Positions 50,080-59,720 of a DNA stretch of 64,000 nucleotides are shown piece by piece. The stretch comes from Trachythela sp. YZ-2020. Lineage: Eukaryota; Cnidaria; Anthozoa; Malacalcyonacea; Clavulariidae. The notes under the pieces are model-generated. The model was given only the letters and a program-made list of their open reading frames with translations. It was not told the origin of the DNA and searched no databases. Both the position numbers and the translations under genes were made by a program. Position 1 is the first letter of the stretch. Every line of letters begins with the position of its first letter. The DNA lies in contig JADLSH010000078.1 in assembly GCA_016169945.1 (NCBI GenBank), positions 372,001-436,000 of the forward strand, given 5' to 3'.

Positions 50080-51360
50080 CTCAGTTAACTTCATTGTTAC
50101 TACGACATAGACCCATAAGTATTGTTCGCTAAACTGTTTTCATTGCTGTCTTTCTCTATCATGAGCCTCTTTTTTTGGACCTTACCATTTCAGTACTACG
50201 TCTATGCTTTTAAATTGTTTGGTATCATCTCCAGTTGGAGACAATTTACTTTTGAACTTTAAATCATCTGCTACGAAGCTTTTCAAATCTGCTAGATTTT
50301 TTGCCAAAATAATTCGTTCATATCAAAAGTTATATTGAGTATTTGAGTCGAACTGCACGATTCCTTTTCGGTAACCAAGCGTAACCTGGAGTAATGTGTT
50401 GAATCGCTACCACACGCTATAATTTATATAGCAATGAAATTTTAATGATGTAGACCACAATGACAATTGATGAGTATTTCAAGCTTATCCAGCAACTTTT
50501 GTAAAAACTTAACTCCTCACAAAGACGATGCAACACGTCAAAAGTAAAATTTGACAAAATTTAAAGGTTAACCAGTTAAAAGAACTAAGAATTTAGACGA
50601 AAGAGTTCAAAGTTTTCATAGTTTAAAAAAAGACCTCTGCCATCTTGGACGGTGCTCCACATCCTTCATTCTGGAACACCTTCCTTTTGTTTCGTTACAA
50701 TCCTACCATTTTTGGTAGTGATTTTTGTATAAAGCATCCATACTTTGTAGAACATTTTAATTGCGTTGCGACAGGTTTGTTAATCGAGTTATGGAAGCAG
50801 AAGCCAACGTCTTTTCGAACTTCGCACAGTTAAACAGACAAACATCCAATCTACAGCAGCTCTCGACATGCTCAACGACGTACTTGGTGATAATGTAATG
50901 GGCAACAGTGTACCCTGACCGCGCGTGTACAAAAAGGTAACATGCTGAGTTCAATGGATCTGTTCATACGAGCCAGGCTAAGCCGTCAATTCCTCATATG
51001 CTTCATATGAGGCGGGCTTACCCTCAAGTTCTGGCAAGAAATTCCCGCGAGATTTTGGCAGGAAAGCGAAATGTATTTTTATTGCGAAAAGCGCTATTAT
51101 TGTCGACAACTGCTATTTTTATTGTCGACAACTGCTACTTGTTTTGAGTTTTAATACTGTTTTTAGGCAGAATAAAGCATGCGGTGTGACTCGATTTTCA
51201 GCCCGTTATACCGGACTAATTGCATTCATACCAGCTAACCGCTAATTGCGTTCATATAAGCCTGGGAAAGCGGAATCTCGCTGAAGCGGCAGCCCGTCAT
51301 AAAAACAATATACGAAGTGCCATCTCGCCTTTTGCGTGTCAGCTTGGTAAGACGGGCCGG
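50080..51360. other. No feature seen
   Basis: No gene, inverted repeat or array supported. ORFs up to 65 codons without motifs. Confidence 0.4.
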
Positions 51361-51364
51361 CCAG

Positions 51365-51645
51365 AGGTTACGGCCATAAATATTTACAACTTGCAGAGTT
51401 TACGATTGTAAATATTAACAACTTGCCGAGCTAGCTTACGGCTGTAAATATTATCAAATATTGACAAATTTCAGAGCTAATTTACGGCTGTAAATCTCTA
51501 TATTTATCTCAGTGCTGTAAATATTAACAACTTCCAGAATTTACGGTTGTAAGTGTTAACAACTTCCACAGTTTACGCCTGTAAATGTTAAGATTTTCCG
51601 GAATTTACGCCTGTGAATGTTTACACTTCCGCAATTTACGCTTTG
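51365..51645. repeat. Degenerate ~41-bp tandem array
   Basis: About seven units built from TTTACGGCTGTAAATATTAA and CAACTTCCAGAG. TTTACG/CGTAAA dyads give it partial palindromic character. Confidence 0.8.
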
Positions 51646-52278
51646 CTGTATTACAATGTGTCTACGAGTGCGCATGCGCGCACAGTAGAAACAAAAAGGA
51701 GAGCCCAGACGCATTATAGACGAATTGGGTGGAGATCTAAAACAAACGTCAAAACAAGAAGAACAGAGTGAATGTAGCAGTAAGACCACTGAAAGATTCA
51801 GCGTTACCATCCTTTCAATAACATATTAAGGAATATGATTGTCCAATGGTGTTCAATGCAATTAAAGCGAATGAGTAGCTAAGCCAGTTTTGAATGACAT
51901 TTGATTCTATTATATTTATATTTATTTTCGGAACAGATTCCACTGATGAGATAGCTAACGTGGTATTAGTTGAACTTGAATCAAGAATCTTGTCACATCT
52001 AGTTGGAACTTCGACTAATTGATAAAAATAATTGTCCATTCAAAAAGGATTCACAAAGGCTTTCTCCTCTCCTAACAAATAATTTGTAAGGCCAGATTCA
52101 CTTATCCAACGAATTGAGGCTACCGTTAATGATTATTAATGATCACATTTTCGTAAATGTTTTGATCTATCAGGTTTATTGTAGCGCCAATATCAGTACT
52201 TGCTTTAAACGTACGAATGTTGATGCAGCTTAACATTGACTTTCGAGGCTTTGTAATTTGTCTATGTTTATACTATTT

Positions 52279-52450
52279 CAGGGACGTAGGAACGTATTCA
52301 ATATTTGGGGGGGCCCAAGCTCACGAGGCGCCGCCATGGTTGGCGTCGAGCGAAAATGTTTTAAAATTTGAAGCCCCCAGATCGCCTGAAGCGGCCGTTT
52401 CAGAGTCTTACCTACCACTCACATTGCTCGTCTCGTCGCCCATCAAGTAA
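52279..52450. mobile_element. Truncated hAT-type MITE, CAGGGACGTAGGAACG end
   Basis: A CAGGGACG start followed by TTTGGGGGGGCCC resembles the left ends of the other hAT MITEs here. The right end is not found; the sequence runs into the palindromic MITE at 52453. Confidence 0.4.
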
Positions 52451-52452
52451 TA

Positions 52453-52704
52453 GGGAGCTTTAGCAATGACTACGAGTTAAACTACGAGTACGAGATTCTT
52501 CATTTTTGCGCCAAACGCCATGTTATCTGCATACGCCATCTCGCAAAAGTTGTAGTCGTCGGGCTTTTTAGTGCGAGATTTTGGTAAATCTCGTACTCAA
52601 AAGCCCGACGACTGCGACTTTTACGAGATGGCGTATGCAAGCAACACGCGAAAATGACGAATCTTGTACTCGTAGTCGTACCCGTAGTCACAGCTAAAGA
52701 TCCC
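52453..52704. mobile_element. Full-palindrome MITE with TA duplication
   Basis: GGGAGCTTTAGC at the left and GCTAAAGATCCC at the right, with near-complete self-complementarity through a centre near 52580 (AAAGCCCGACGACT arms). Flanked by TA on both sides, as for Tc1/mariner-type MITEs. It cuts the gag-like frame at 52707. Confidence 0.82.
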
Positions 52705-52706
52705 TA

Positions 52707-53075
52707 TATCGCTTTCAAAATATAAGTTGGAACTCTCAACCCTCGCTTACGAATTCGTGACGACGTTCCTGCAGTTATAATTTCTTGCCCGATCTCAAAA
52801 TCTAAACTGTGAAAAGAACATATTTGGGCTAGCAATCGTAGTCTCGTGTGGATTTGATCGAGTGTATCATGAGCTTCTTGCTTTGCTTGACAGAATTGAT
52901 AGACTGCATAGCGGCGATTATTCTTTGGCTTAAGCTTTGCTTTGGATATATAATTATCGTTGTTCGTTCCTGTCTGGTAATTGGCAAAAAATTCGCCAAA
53001 GCGTTGTCCCTCTTCATACAGAAGTAGTACACGTTTGCTTTTGGCATCCCTAATTCCTCCCCCTAATATGTACAT
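52707..53075 (-). mobile_element. Gypsy-like gag fragment
   Basis: Minus-strand reading 'RVLLLYEEGQRFGEFFANY', 'YAVYQFCQAKQEAHDTLDQI' and 'HTRLRLLAQICSFHSLDFEI' matches the capsid region of gag from invertebrate Gypsy-like elements (residues after 'LLYQAG'). The frame ends where the TA-flanked MITE is inserted. Confidence 0.7.
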
Positions 53076-53377
53076 TTCGAAGTATTACATCCAAATATAT
53101 AATTTCGCACCTACTACAGAACAGGCAAAGGTTTTATCGATACAAACGGCGTGTAAACGCTAATATTTCCTTGTTGCCTACCATGTTTGGCTGCCTGCTC
53201 GACGATCTTCGTAGCCAATATAATATTCTCTCGTTTTAATATTAATATATTTACATTTTCTTCATACAGCCTTCGTTCTTGTTCTCTATACTACTGTAAT
53301 ACTGACTATTGTTCACATACTAGGACCTTCAATCCTTAAGTGGACACCATTCTTGGGTCGCAACCAAACGCATATTA

Positions 53378-53925
53378 TCTTTCTACATTTGCAACCTCTC
53401 TTAACCGGAGATCTTCCATAAGCGAACGCGGACACCAAAACGAGATCCCCAACAGCGTAACTTTCTGTAAGCGGACGGTTACAATCATACCTCCGTTTAA
53501 TATTGTCTTTACCAGATGCTGTGTTAAATTACATTGGGTGGATTAAGATCGAACATTTGTTTGGTATAGATTACTATTACTTATATATAATATGACAAAA
53601 AATAAAAATGTATCGTTATTTGGCGATAAATTTAGTTTTGTTAACGATAACATAACGGGTGACAATGGATCATTTAATCAACAATCAAAGTTAATATATA
53701 TAAATTTGCGGAAAATTGTTTCAGATCTGATATCACATTTAACAATAGCAATAAATATGCTCTACGTTTAGTTGTATCTTGTGTTTATGGGAATATATGA
53801 CAAAGGTTTTAGTTAAGCAGTCAATGGATTGTATCCTCAATCATATAAAGCAGTCATATAGGAAAATGATTAATTATTAAGGATATATTAAAGGGAGATT
53901 CGCCCACCGGGTTCTACTGTATTTT
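53378..53925. mobile_element. Possible pogo/Tigger-like MITE
   Basis: The left side has CAACCTCTCTTAACCGGAGA and GCGAACGCGGACACC, and the right side GGGTTCTACTGTA, whose complement TACAGTAGAACCC is typical of Tigger ends. The left end is poorly preserved. Confidence 0.35.
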
Positions 53926-53929
53926 ATCG

Positions 53930-55060
53930 TTTGGCATTTTCAGCGTTCTGTGGTGTATTTATTTCAAGTTAAACATGTTCTAGTTTAATCTACTGATGCA
54001 TTTTGAACTTATAACTCTTAAGGACAACGAAGTTGCACATGGGTTGATCGGAAAAGCTCGTTCTGTTCATTATCATTGTGTGTGTTTGTTTGACATTCGA
54101 TTTGCATCAATTTTTAGCCACATTTTGTTAAATATTTTGGAGCGAAACATATACGCGGCAATAATAACCCTGAAATATTTCGAAGATAGCTTTGCCAGGG
54201 CGCGGTGACAATCACAAGCTCTTCTTCCGGGTGTGCCCCAAAAATTTAAGCATGTCTGTTTGAATTGAATTTGACGTTAAAATTAGAGCAGCTATTACAT
54301 TCAAATAGGTATTACTATATTTACAAAGGGCTGCCCTAAATTTGAAATACTATAATATGATTTTTATGCAATATTGATTGGTATTTAACTTGAATATGCA
54401 TGATGCAAAAAAAGCATTTTTTAAATGAGAAAATTAGCATAGACGGCCTATAGATATTTGGTTTAATTATTAATTTGTTTTAGTGTTGTCAAATAAATGC
54501 ACGTACAGCATAATTGTTTCAAATATGAGTACTTATTGATCAAACATGCACATTTTCTTGCTTGCAAACGACATGCATCAAGGAAATGTTACATCAAAAA
54601 AATGTTGTAAAATATTAACTGTATAAAAAACTGTTTTCAAATTTGTTTAATAAGCCATTTTGTCCCTTTCAACTAATCTTTAAAACGTACTCCAAACTCA
54701 AACATTTGCATTATAGTTCAGTTGTTAAATATGAAAATTTAAATAAGCCTTTAATAAAACAATTAGTAAATCTTCTTGCATGGTTAGAATAGCTATTCTA
54801 GTTTCCTCTAAAATTAAATCAAACGGGTTAACTATCGTTTGAGACAACGGGTATTTAGTATCGTTTGTAAAACAACCATCCTGATTAATTTATTCAGGAA
54901 ACAAGCCCTATAATATTCCTTGCAATACCCCTTAAAATTGCCCCTCTAATGCACATTTGAGTTGTGCACATACCAGATCCACGTCTGAGAACGAATTCAG
55001 TTTATGGAATTTGCTAGAAAAAATCACATTTAATACAAAATATGCCGTATTTCATTTATC
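53930..55060. other. No feature seen
   Basis: AT-rich intronic sequence before the SRCR exon with no repeats or ORFs that I can support. Confidence 0.45.
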
Positions 55061-55193
55061 TAATTCCATATTTTGCCACAAGATCAGGAACTTCCCCAAA
55101 GTGAAAAGCCAAAATTGATCTTCCAAAATTACGGCTCCGATGATGAAATGGAAATGGAATTTTTTCTTACGTGTGTATGGTTTCTATTTATAG

Positions 55194-55519
55194 GAACCTC
55201 TGAACTAAAAATCTCATTGAATGGTTCAAGTAACAATATGAGCGGAAGAGTGGAAATCTATCACCCAAAATTTGGCTGGGGCACTGTCTGTAATGATGGC
55301 TGGGATATTACTGATGGCAATGTCACATGCCGTCAGTTGGGTTTCACTGGAGCGAATATGACAAGAAGTGAAGCTTATTATGGCAAAGGAAGTGGTCCTA
55401 TATTGCTTGATGATGTTGCCTGTTCTGGTAATGAATCATACTTTTGGGATTGCCGTCACCGTGGATGGAATGATCATGACTGTGATCATTCCAAAGATGC
55501 AAGTGTTGAATGTCACTAA
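55194..55519 (+). CDS. Terminal exon: SRCR domain
   Basis: A TTTCTATTTATAG acceptor precedes 'GTSELKISLNGSSNNMSGRV', 'EIYHPKFGWGTVCNDGWDI', 'NVTCRQLGFTG', 'ILLDDVACSGNESYFWDCRH' and 'SVECH' followed by TAA. This is one complete scavenger-receptor cysteine-rich domain (about 100 residues, six cysteines, group B-like lacking one pair) ending the protein. Upstream ORF sequence before the acceptor is not part of it. With the EGF exons it forms a secreted or surface EGF-SRCR protein of the kind used in innate recognition or adhesion in cnidarians. The linkage to the EGF exons is inferred from strand and order. Confidence 0.88.
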
Positions 55520-55634
55520 TATCTCGACCATTTAAAATCAAGGATACTGGGTTTAGTAGATGAGTAGATTTCAAGTTATTTAATTTACGTAGCCCTAAAT
55601 GAACTGTTGCCTCAATGAAATGAGCCTAGTTCAG

Positions 55635-55640
55635 AATAAA
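55635..55640 (+). terminator. Poly(A) signal of the SRCR gene
   Basis: AATAAA 116 bases after the stop codon of the SRCR exon, in AT-rich sequence. Confidence 0.6.
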
Positions 55641-55979
55641 ATTACTTTAAATATTGAAAAAAAGTGTTTGAAACTGTAACAAGTCCTGCAGCCATTTGAC
55701 AATTAAGAATTTGATGAAAATATCTACAATTTTCTGTATTATTGAAGCTAGGTATACTAATTAGATGATGGCATTAAAATCTTAAATCCTGCACAAGGAT
55801 TAAAGGTAAATTTTAAGTGTTTCAATATATTGGCTTTAAATTTACTCAAAGAAAGCAACTTAAAATGTAAGTTGATGAGAAAGTATATGAGTAGGTAACC
55901 CCCTCCCCATCCAGGTACGGAAGTGATTAGTATTCAAACGAATGAATGTATGTATGACGTCTCATTTATTTTCTCGCCA

Positions 55980-56090
55980 TATGGCATCAACAGGGGTGTG
56001 CGTGCAAGAGTTCGTACTTAGTGTGCGCGCAAGGGTTCGTACTTAGTGTACGCCCAAGAGTTCGTACTTGGCGTGCGTACAAAGCGTTAC
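55980..56090. repeat. Subterminal ~28-bp repeats in element 3 (left)
   Basis: Three units of AGAGTTCGTACTTAGTGTGC type, mirrored at about 63200-63290, in the position where element 1 has its 45-bp array. TGACGTCTCAT and TTACGTCATG lie just outside it. Confidence 0.8.
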
Positions 56091-56192
56091 GTCATGCCTA
56101 TATTTTTTGCGTGATTAATTGAATGCGAGTATACAAACTAAATGAATAGGGGTAGGTAACGTTTATTTTAAAATGTTTTTTCCCAACAAAAT

Positions 56193-56570
56193 ATGCGTTC
56201 TTCAAGGGCGAGTAATGTTGACGAATTTTCGCCTGTGGAATTTCGGAAGCTGTGCAATTTGTTAGGGACAATATTTGCACAAACTGTTTCTTGCGAGATT
56301 TATAAGCTTTTCGAAGAGAGGTGTTGTGGTTGTACACTAAATCGTTTTAGTCAGAGTGAGTGTCTTATGTTATCGTATGAGGAGATATGGTAGATGTATG
56401 ATTTGGAAGCCATAGAGTGAGTTAACAATAAAGACATGGTATGGAATAAGTTTGTTGAAGTGACGAAAGTTTTAGAGCTTCAGTGGGATAAATACGTGTT
56501 TGAATATTGGAATCTAAAGGGCGAAAAAGGGGGCAACGCCAACGAAATCGTGCTGATTTTTTAAAAGTAA
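56193..56570 (+). pseudogene. Element 3 TIR gene, left copy, two stops
   Basis: Homologue of the 159-residue gene of element 1: 'FRKLCNLLGTIFAQTVSCEI', 'ERCCGCTLN', 'SECLML' and, after the stops, 'NNKDMVWNKFVEV'. TAG after EEIW and TGA after LEAIE break the frame. The C/H cluster is weaker than in element 1 (the DHPSQRQH stretch is LNRFSQ). Confidence 0.75.
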
Positions 56571-56683
56571 ATTATTGTTGCTCGCTTTGCTTGGCTGGAT
56601 GCATATATTAACGCACAGATTAACGTTATAACAATTAATCACACAAATGCATATAATTCTTAAACATACAGTATTGTCTTGTT

Positions 56684-57720
56684 TTATTGCTCGTTAGCCA
56701 TGGTTTCTTTAACAAAGACTCGGACCGTAGGCTAGCGCTCGTCTTCGTGCAGATTCACCCGCTTCATACGACCTGTAGCTAGGTGCCTTATTTCGACAGG
56801 CCAATAATTTTCGTCGTTGATTAAGACACCCGGATGGCTAGGATCAACACTATTACGCGATGTTTTATACATCTCTATGATAGCATATCCTTCGGGAATG
56901 ACATGAACGCGATCGGCTTTGTCGGTGTATTTTAGCCACTCGGGGATAGTTGCATCCGACCAGGTAATATACCGATGATGTTTAGGTTGTTTTCTCCCAG
57001 GCTTTGTTTCGACGCCAGAGACCGGTTTGGGTGTAGTCACTTTAGTTTGGGTGGTGAAGAGATAAACATGGCAGTCGCCAAATAGGTCTCCAAGAACTTG
57101 CTTATCGGTTGGTGTGTCAGGCTTGTTATCCACCAATAAGTATCCAAACGGCTTTCCGTCTCTTTGTAATAAGCGTTCATAAAATGGATTTTATTCTTAT
57201 CAAACATGCGTTCTCCAACAATTCAAATTTGTTTCCTATCGCTTAGACTTCGGAATAGAGCCAGATATTGGGCATTTCGACTGATATCCGTATTATATTT
57301 CCCCTTTGGAAACATGTTTTGCAGCAATAAGATAACGCTCGCGTTTCGATGGCGGCCTTGGGTAAACAATCTGTCAGGACTGTCTGTCGCTTCAGCCATC
57401 AAATCATCCAGGATGATGATGTTGTTGTACCGCGTATCAATCTCGCTCATTTCTCAGACAGTTCGGGAACACTTCTCTCAAACCGGATGCTTTTTCTGAG
57501 AGACTTTTTCAAGACGTCATAACATTCTTGCCACTGGTTATAGTACCAAAAATGCGAATACTTTTTTGCTCTTCGTACACGATACGATTGTGTTCCAAAA
57601 TTGGTTGGACAAAATATGTTTTTCCACTTTGACTCGGACCCACAACCAAAAGTGAGAATTTAAGGCCGATGTTGAAATCCGGATGTGGTATGGTGGTTAA
57701 AGAGGAGGTTGTAGCTTTTG
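56684..57720 (-). pseudogene. Element 3 packaging-ATPase (A32/FtsK-type), frameshifted
   Basis: From right to left: 'PHPDFNIGLKFSLLVVGPSQ' then SGKTYFV (Walker A, GPSQSGKT) near 57640; 'NNIIILDDLMAEATDS' (Walker B) near 57410; 'GRHRNASVILLLQNMFPKGK' and 'DISRNAQYLALFRS' (sensor region) near 57320; then, in another frame, 'VDNKPDTPTDKQVLGDLF' and 'PEGYAIIEMYKTS', ending MANEQ. At least two frame breaks and stops (near 57520 and 57200). The family pumps genomes into capsids in Polintons, adintoviruses and related large viruses. The 3' end lies inside the TIR and so recurs at about 59094-59169. Confidence 0.82.
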
Positions 57721-57824
57721 TTTTTTTGCTGACAGTTTAATTCGAGGAGATCGCCTTTCGTCTGCTGTAGGCCTATCGATGTTCATATACGGACGAGAAG
57801 ACTTGTCGATGTTCATATATAATT

Positions 57825-58010
57825 ATGCGGAGATTTGTCGATGTAGGGCTGCCATGACGACACCCGGGCTTGCTTAAGATAAGGTCTTCTCTCCTCGGAA
57901 GATAAGCCATGAACTTGCAAAAGATGCGTACTGATATTCTTCAAATCAGGCCGACCGCGAAGCGGACAGGTCCGGCGAAATCGTCTCTGCATGACTGCTG
58001 TGGCAAATGA
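57825..58010 (-). pseudogene. Element 3 zinc-finger fragment, inverted and Cys-lost
   Basis: Minus-strand 'MQRRFRRTCPLRGRPDLKNI', then 'STHLLQVHGLSSEERRPYL', is clearly the N-terminal finger of the element 1 protein (CPLCG..HLTDIHRLSSEERR). The second Cys is Arg here, so the finger is dead. It points opposite to the rest of the gene, which starts at 58378 on the plus strand. Confidence 0.7.
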
Positions 58011-58084
58011 TTCAAGTTTACATAGAAACACGGTTCTACACATATCGTTGCTTTGAGGAAGGGTTTGGTGGGATTTTGTAGCAG

Positions 58085-58245
58085 TTGTCTGGAAATTCTC
58101 TAAAGCTTCTGTGGAGCTTCTGTGGAGCTTCTGTGGAGCTTCTGTGGAGCTTCAGTGGAGCTTCAGTGGAGCTTCTGTAAAGCTTCTATAAAGCTTCTGT
58201 GAAGCTTCTGTAAAACTTCTGTGGAGCTTCTGCGGAGCTCTCACA
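58085..58245. repeat. 12-bp array (GCTTCTGTGGAG)n in element 3
   Basis: About 12 units of GCTTCTGTGGAG with A/G variants between the two divergent gene pieces. It occupies the same place as the GGGAACCCC array of element 2, but the sequence differs. Confidence 0.85.
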
Positions 58246-58377
58246 ATAGGTTTGTGGGCATGCTTTAAAGATCATTAAATCTCCCCCTCCATCGTTAGGA
58301 TTTGTTTTGTGTATAAATAGTCGTTTATAGCAAAGAATTTGCTTATTTACATTAACATTCGTAAGACGAGCACTAAA

Positions 58378-58892
58378 ATGAACAATCAGTACTACGGAAG
58401 CTATAGACTTGTAGGGCATGACGACGACATCAGTGAATATGAGGAAAGTCCTATGGAAAGCCATACCGAAGATGAGAGTAGCATCACGACTGGAGAGTGT
58501 GATGAAGACAGATCCCTTGGCTACATTGATCGACGACGCAGCATCCAAGGTTCGGGCACAGTACGAAGACATCTTACAAACACTTCTCATGGGGGGTCAT
58601 GAGGAAAGTGAAGCGAAACAGAAAGCCTTTGCCAAAATTCTACCCCTTTTGCAAAAAGGAATTGGCCGATGTCTACATGGATAACCTGACGTGGATGAAA
58701 CAACTAAATAAAGATCCAGTACATAAGAAAATAATGCAGACAAAGGAAACACTTGTCGAAAACGATGGCTTTGATCCAGAAGAGGCTTTGCAAACAGCTG
58801 TTGATAAGAACAAGTTTCTTATAAGAAGGCTTTTAAAGGGTTACGCTTTTACTGGAGAAAACGATGGAGAGAATAATGATGATGATGATTAG
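58378..58892 (+). pseudogene. Element 3 acidic protein gene, two frameshifts
   Basis: Starts MNNQYYGSYRLVGHDDDISE (acidic, with no zinc finger), shifts to 'ASKVRAQYEDILQTLLMGGH', then to 'LADVYMDNLTWMKQLNKD' and 'PVHKKIMQTKETLVENDGFD', the conserved C-terminal domain, ending in an Asp-rich tail. Three frames are used in order, so two indels separate them. Confidence 0.75.
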
Positions 58893-59223
58893 AAGTTAAA
58901 CTCGGTTTTTAATAGGCCGAATATAGGACTGAAGTCATCAATTCATACAATATTAGCATGTAAAAACATACCAATATAAACACAGCATGTAACTTCGAGT
59001 CATTTAATAAAGTGGTTTTCAATTACCTGTTTTTAGTTGTCATTTTTACATGGGTGGGCCGGGTACAAATGAAAATGGCAAAAAAAACGCAAAGAAGTGG
59101 GTGAATTTGCACGAAGATGAGCCTACGGTCCGAGCCGTTGTTAAAGAAACCATGGCTAACGAGCAATAAAGCAAGACAATATGTTTAATAATTATATGCA
59201 TTTGTGTGAATAATTGTTATACT

Positions 59224-59600
59224 CAGGACCTTTTTTAAGAAATCGTTAGTGGGGGGACCATCATCGAAAGGGCACGTAACAAGTAGGTGGGGTATTACAA
59301 GTGTGGGAAGGTGAAGGGGGGTCTGTGGGTACTCCCCCCGAAAATTTTTGTATTTTTGAGTCTCTGTGTCTTGATTTCCTGCATTTTGAGATACAATTTT
59401 TGACATATCCCATCTAAACGGAGCCAATTTTGTTGTGAGAATATCATAACTGTCCTCTAAACTCAGTTCCCCCCCCTTTTTTGCTTATACTTTGGACAAA
59501 AGGGACCTTCACTAGGGGGGGGGGCAAAATAGCTTACTGGGGGCAACATGGGGGCTTGGGGGCTTTGGCCCCTCCAGCACATTAGCTAAAAAAGGCCCTG
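59224..59600. mobile_element. hAT-type MITE with perfect 8-bp duplication
   Basis: Ends CAGGACCTTTTTTAAG and TAAAAAAGGCCCTG, flanked by GTTATACT (59216-59223 and 59601-59608). GGGGGG runs inside. It splits the right TIR of element 3. Confidence 0.9.
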
Positions 59601-59720
59601 GTTATACTTAAGAAATAAATTTGTTACAAACATTAATCTGCGAGTTAATACAGGGTGTATAAAAAAAACTGAACAAAATTGAAATTGCTCTCAACTTCGC
59701 GAAGCGGCTCCAGGTAGTAC

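Noticed and set aside
55073..55193. N-terminal part of the SRCR ORF as coding
   Set aside because: A strong TTTCTATTTATAG acceptor at 55193 marks the exon start; the upstream part lacks SRCR features and is likely intron.
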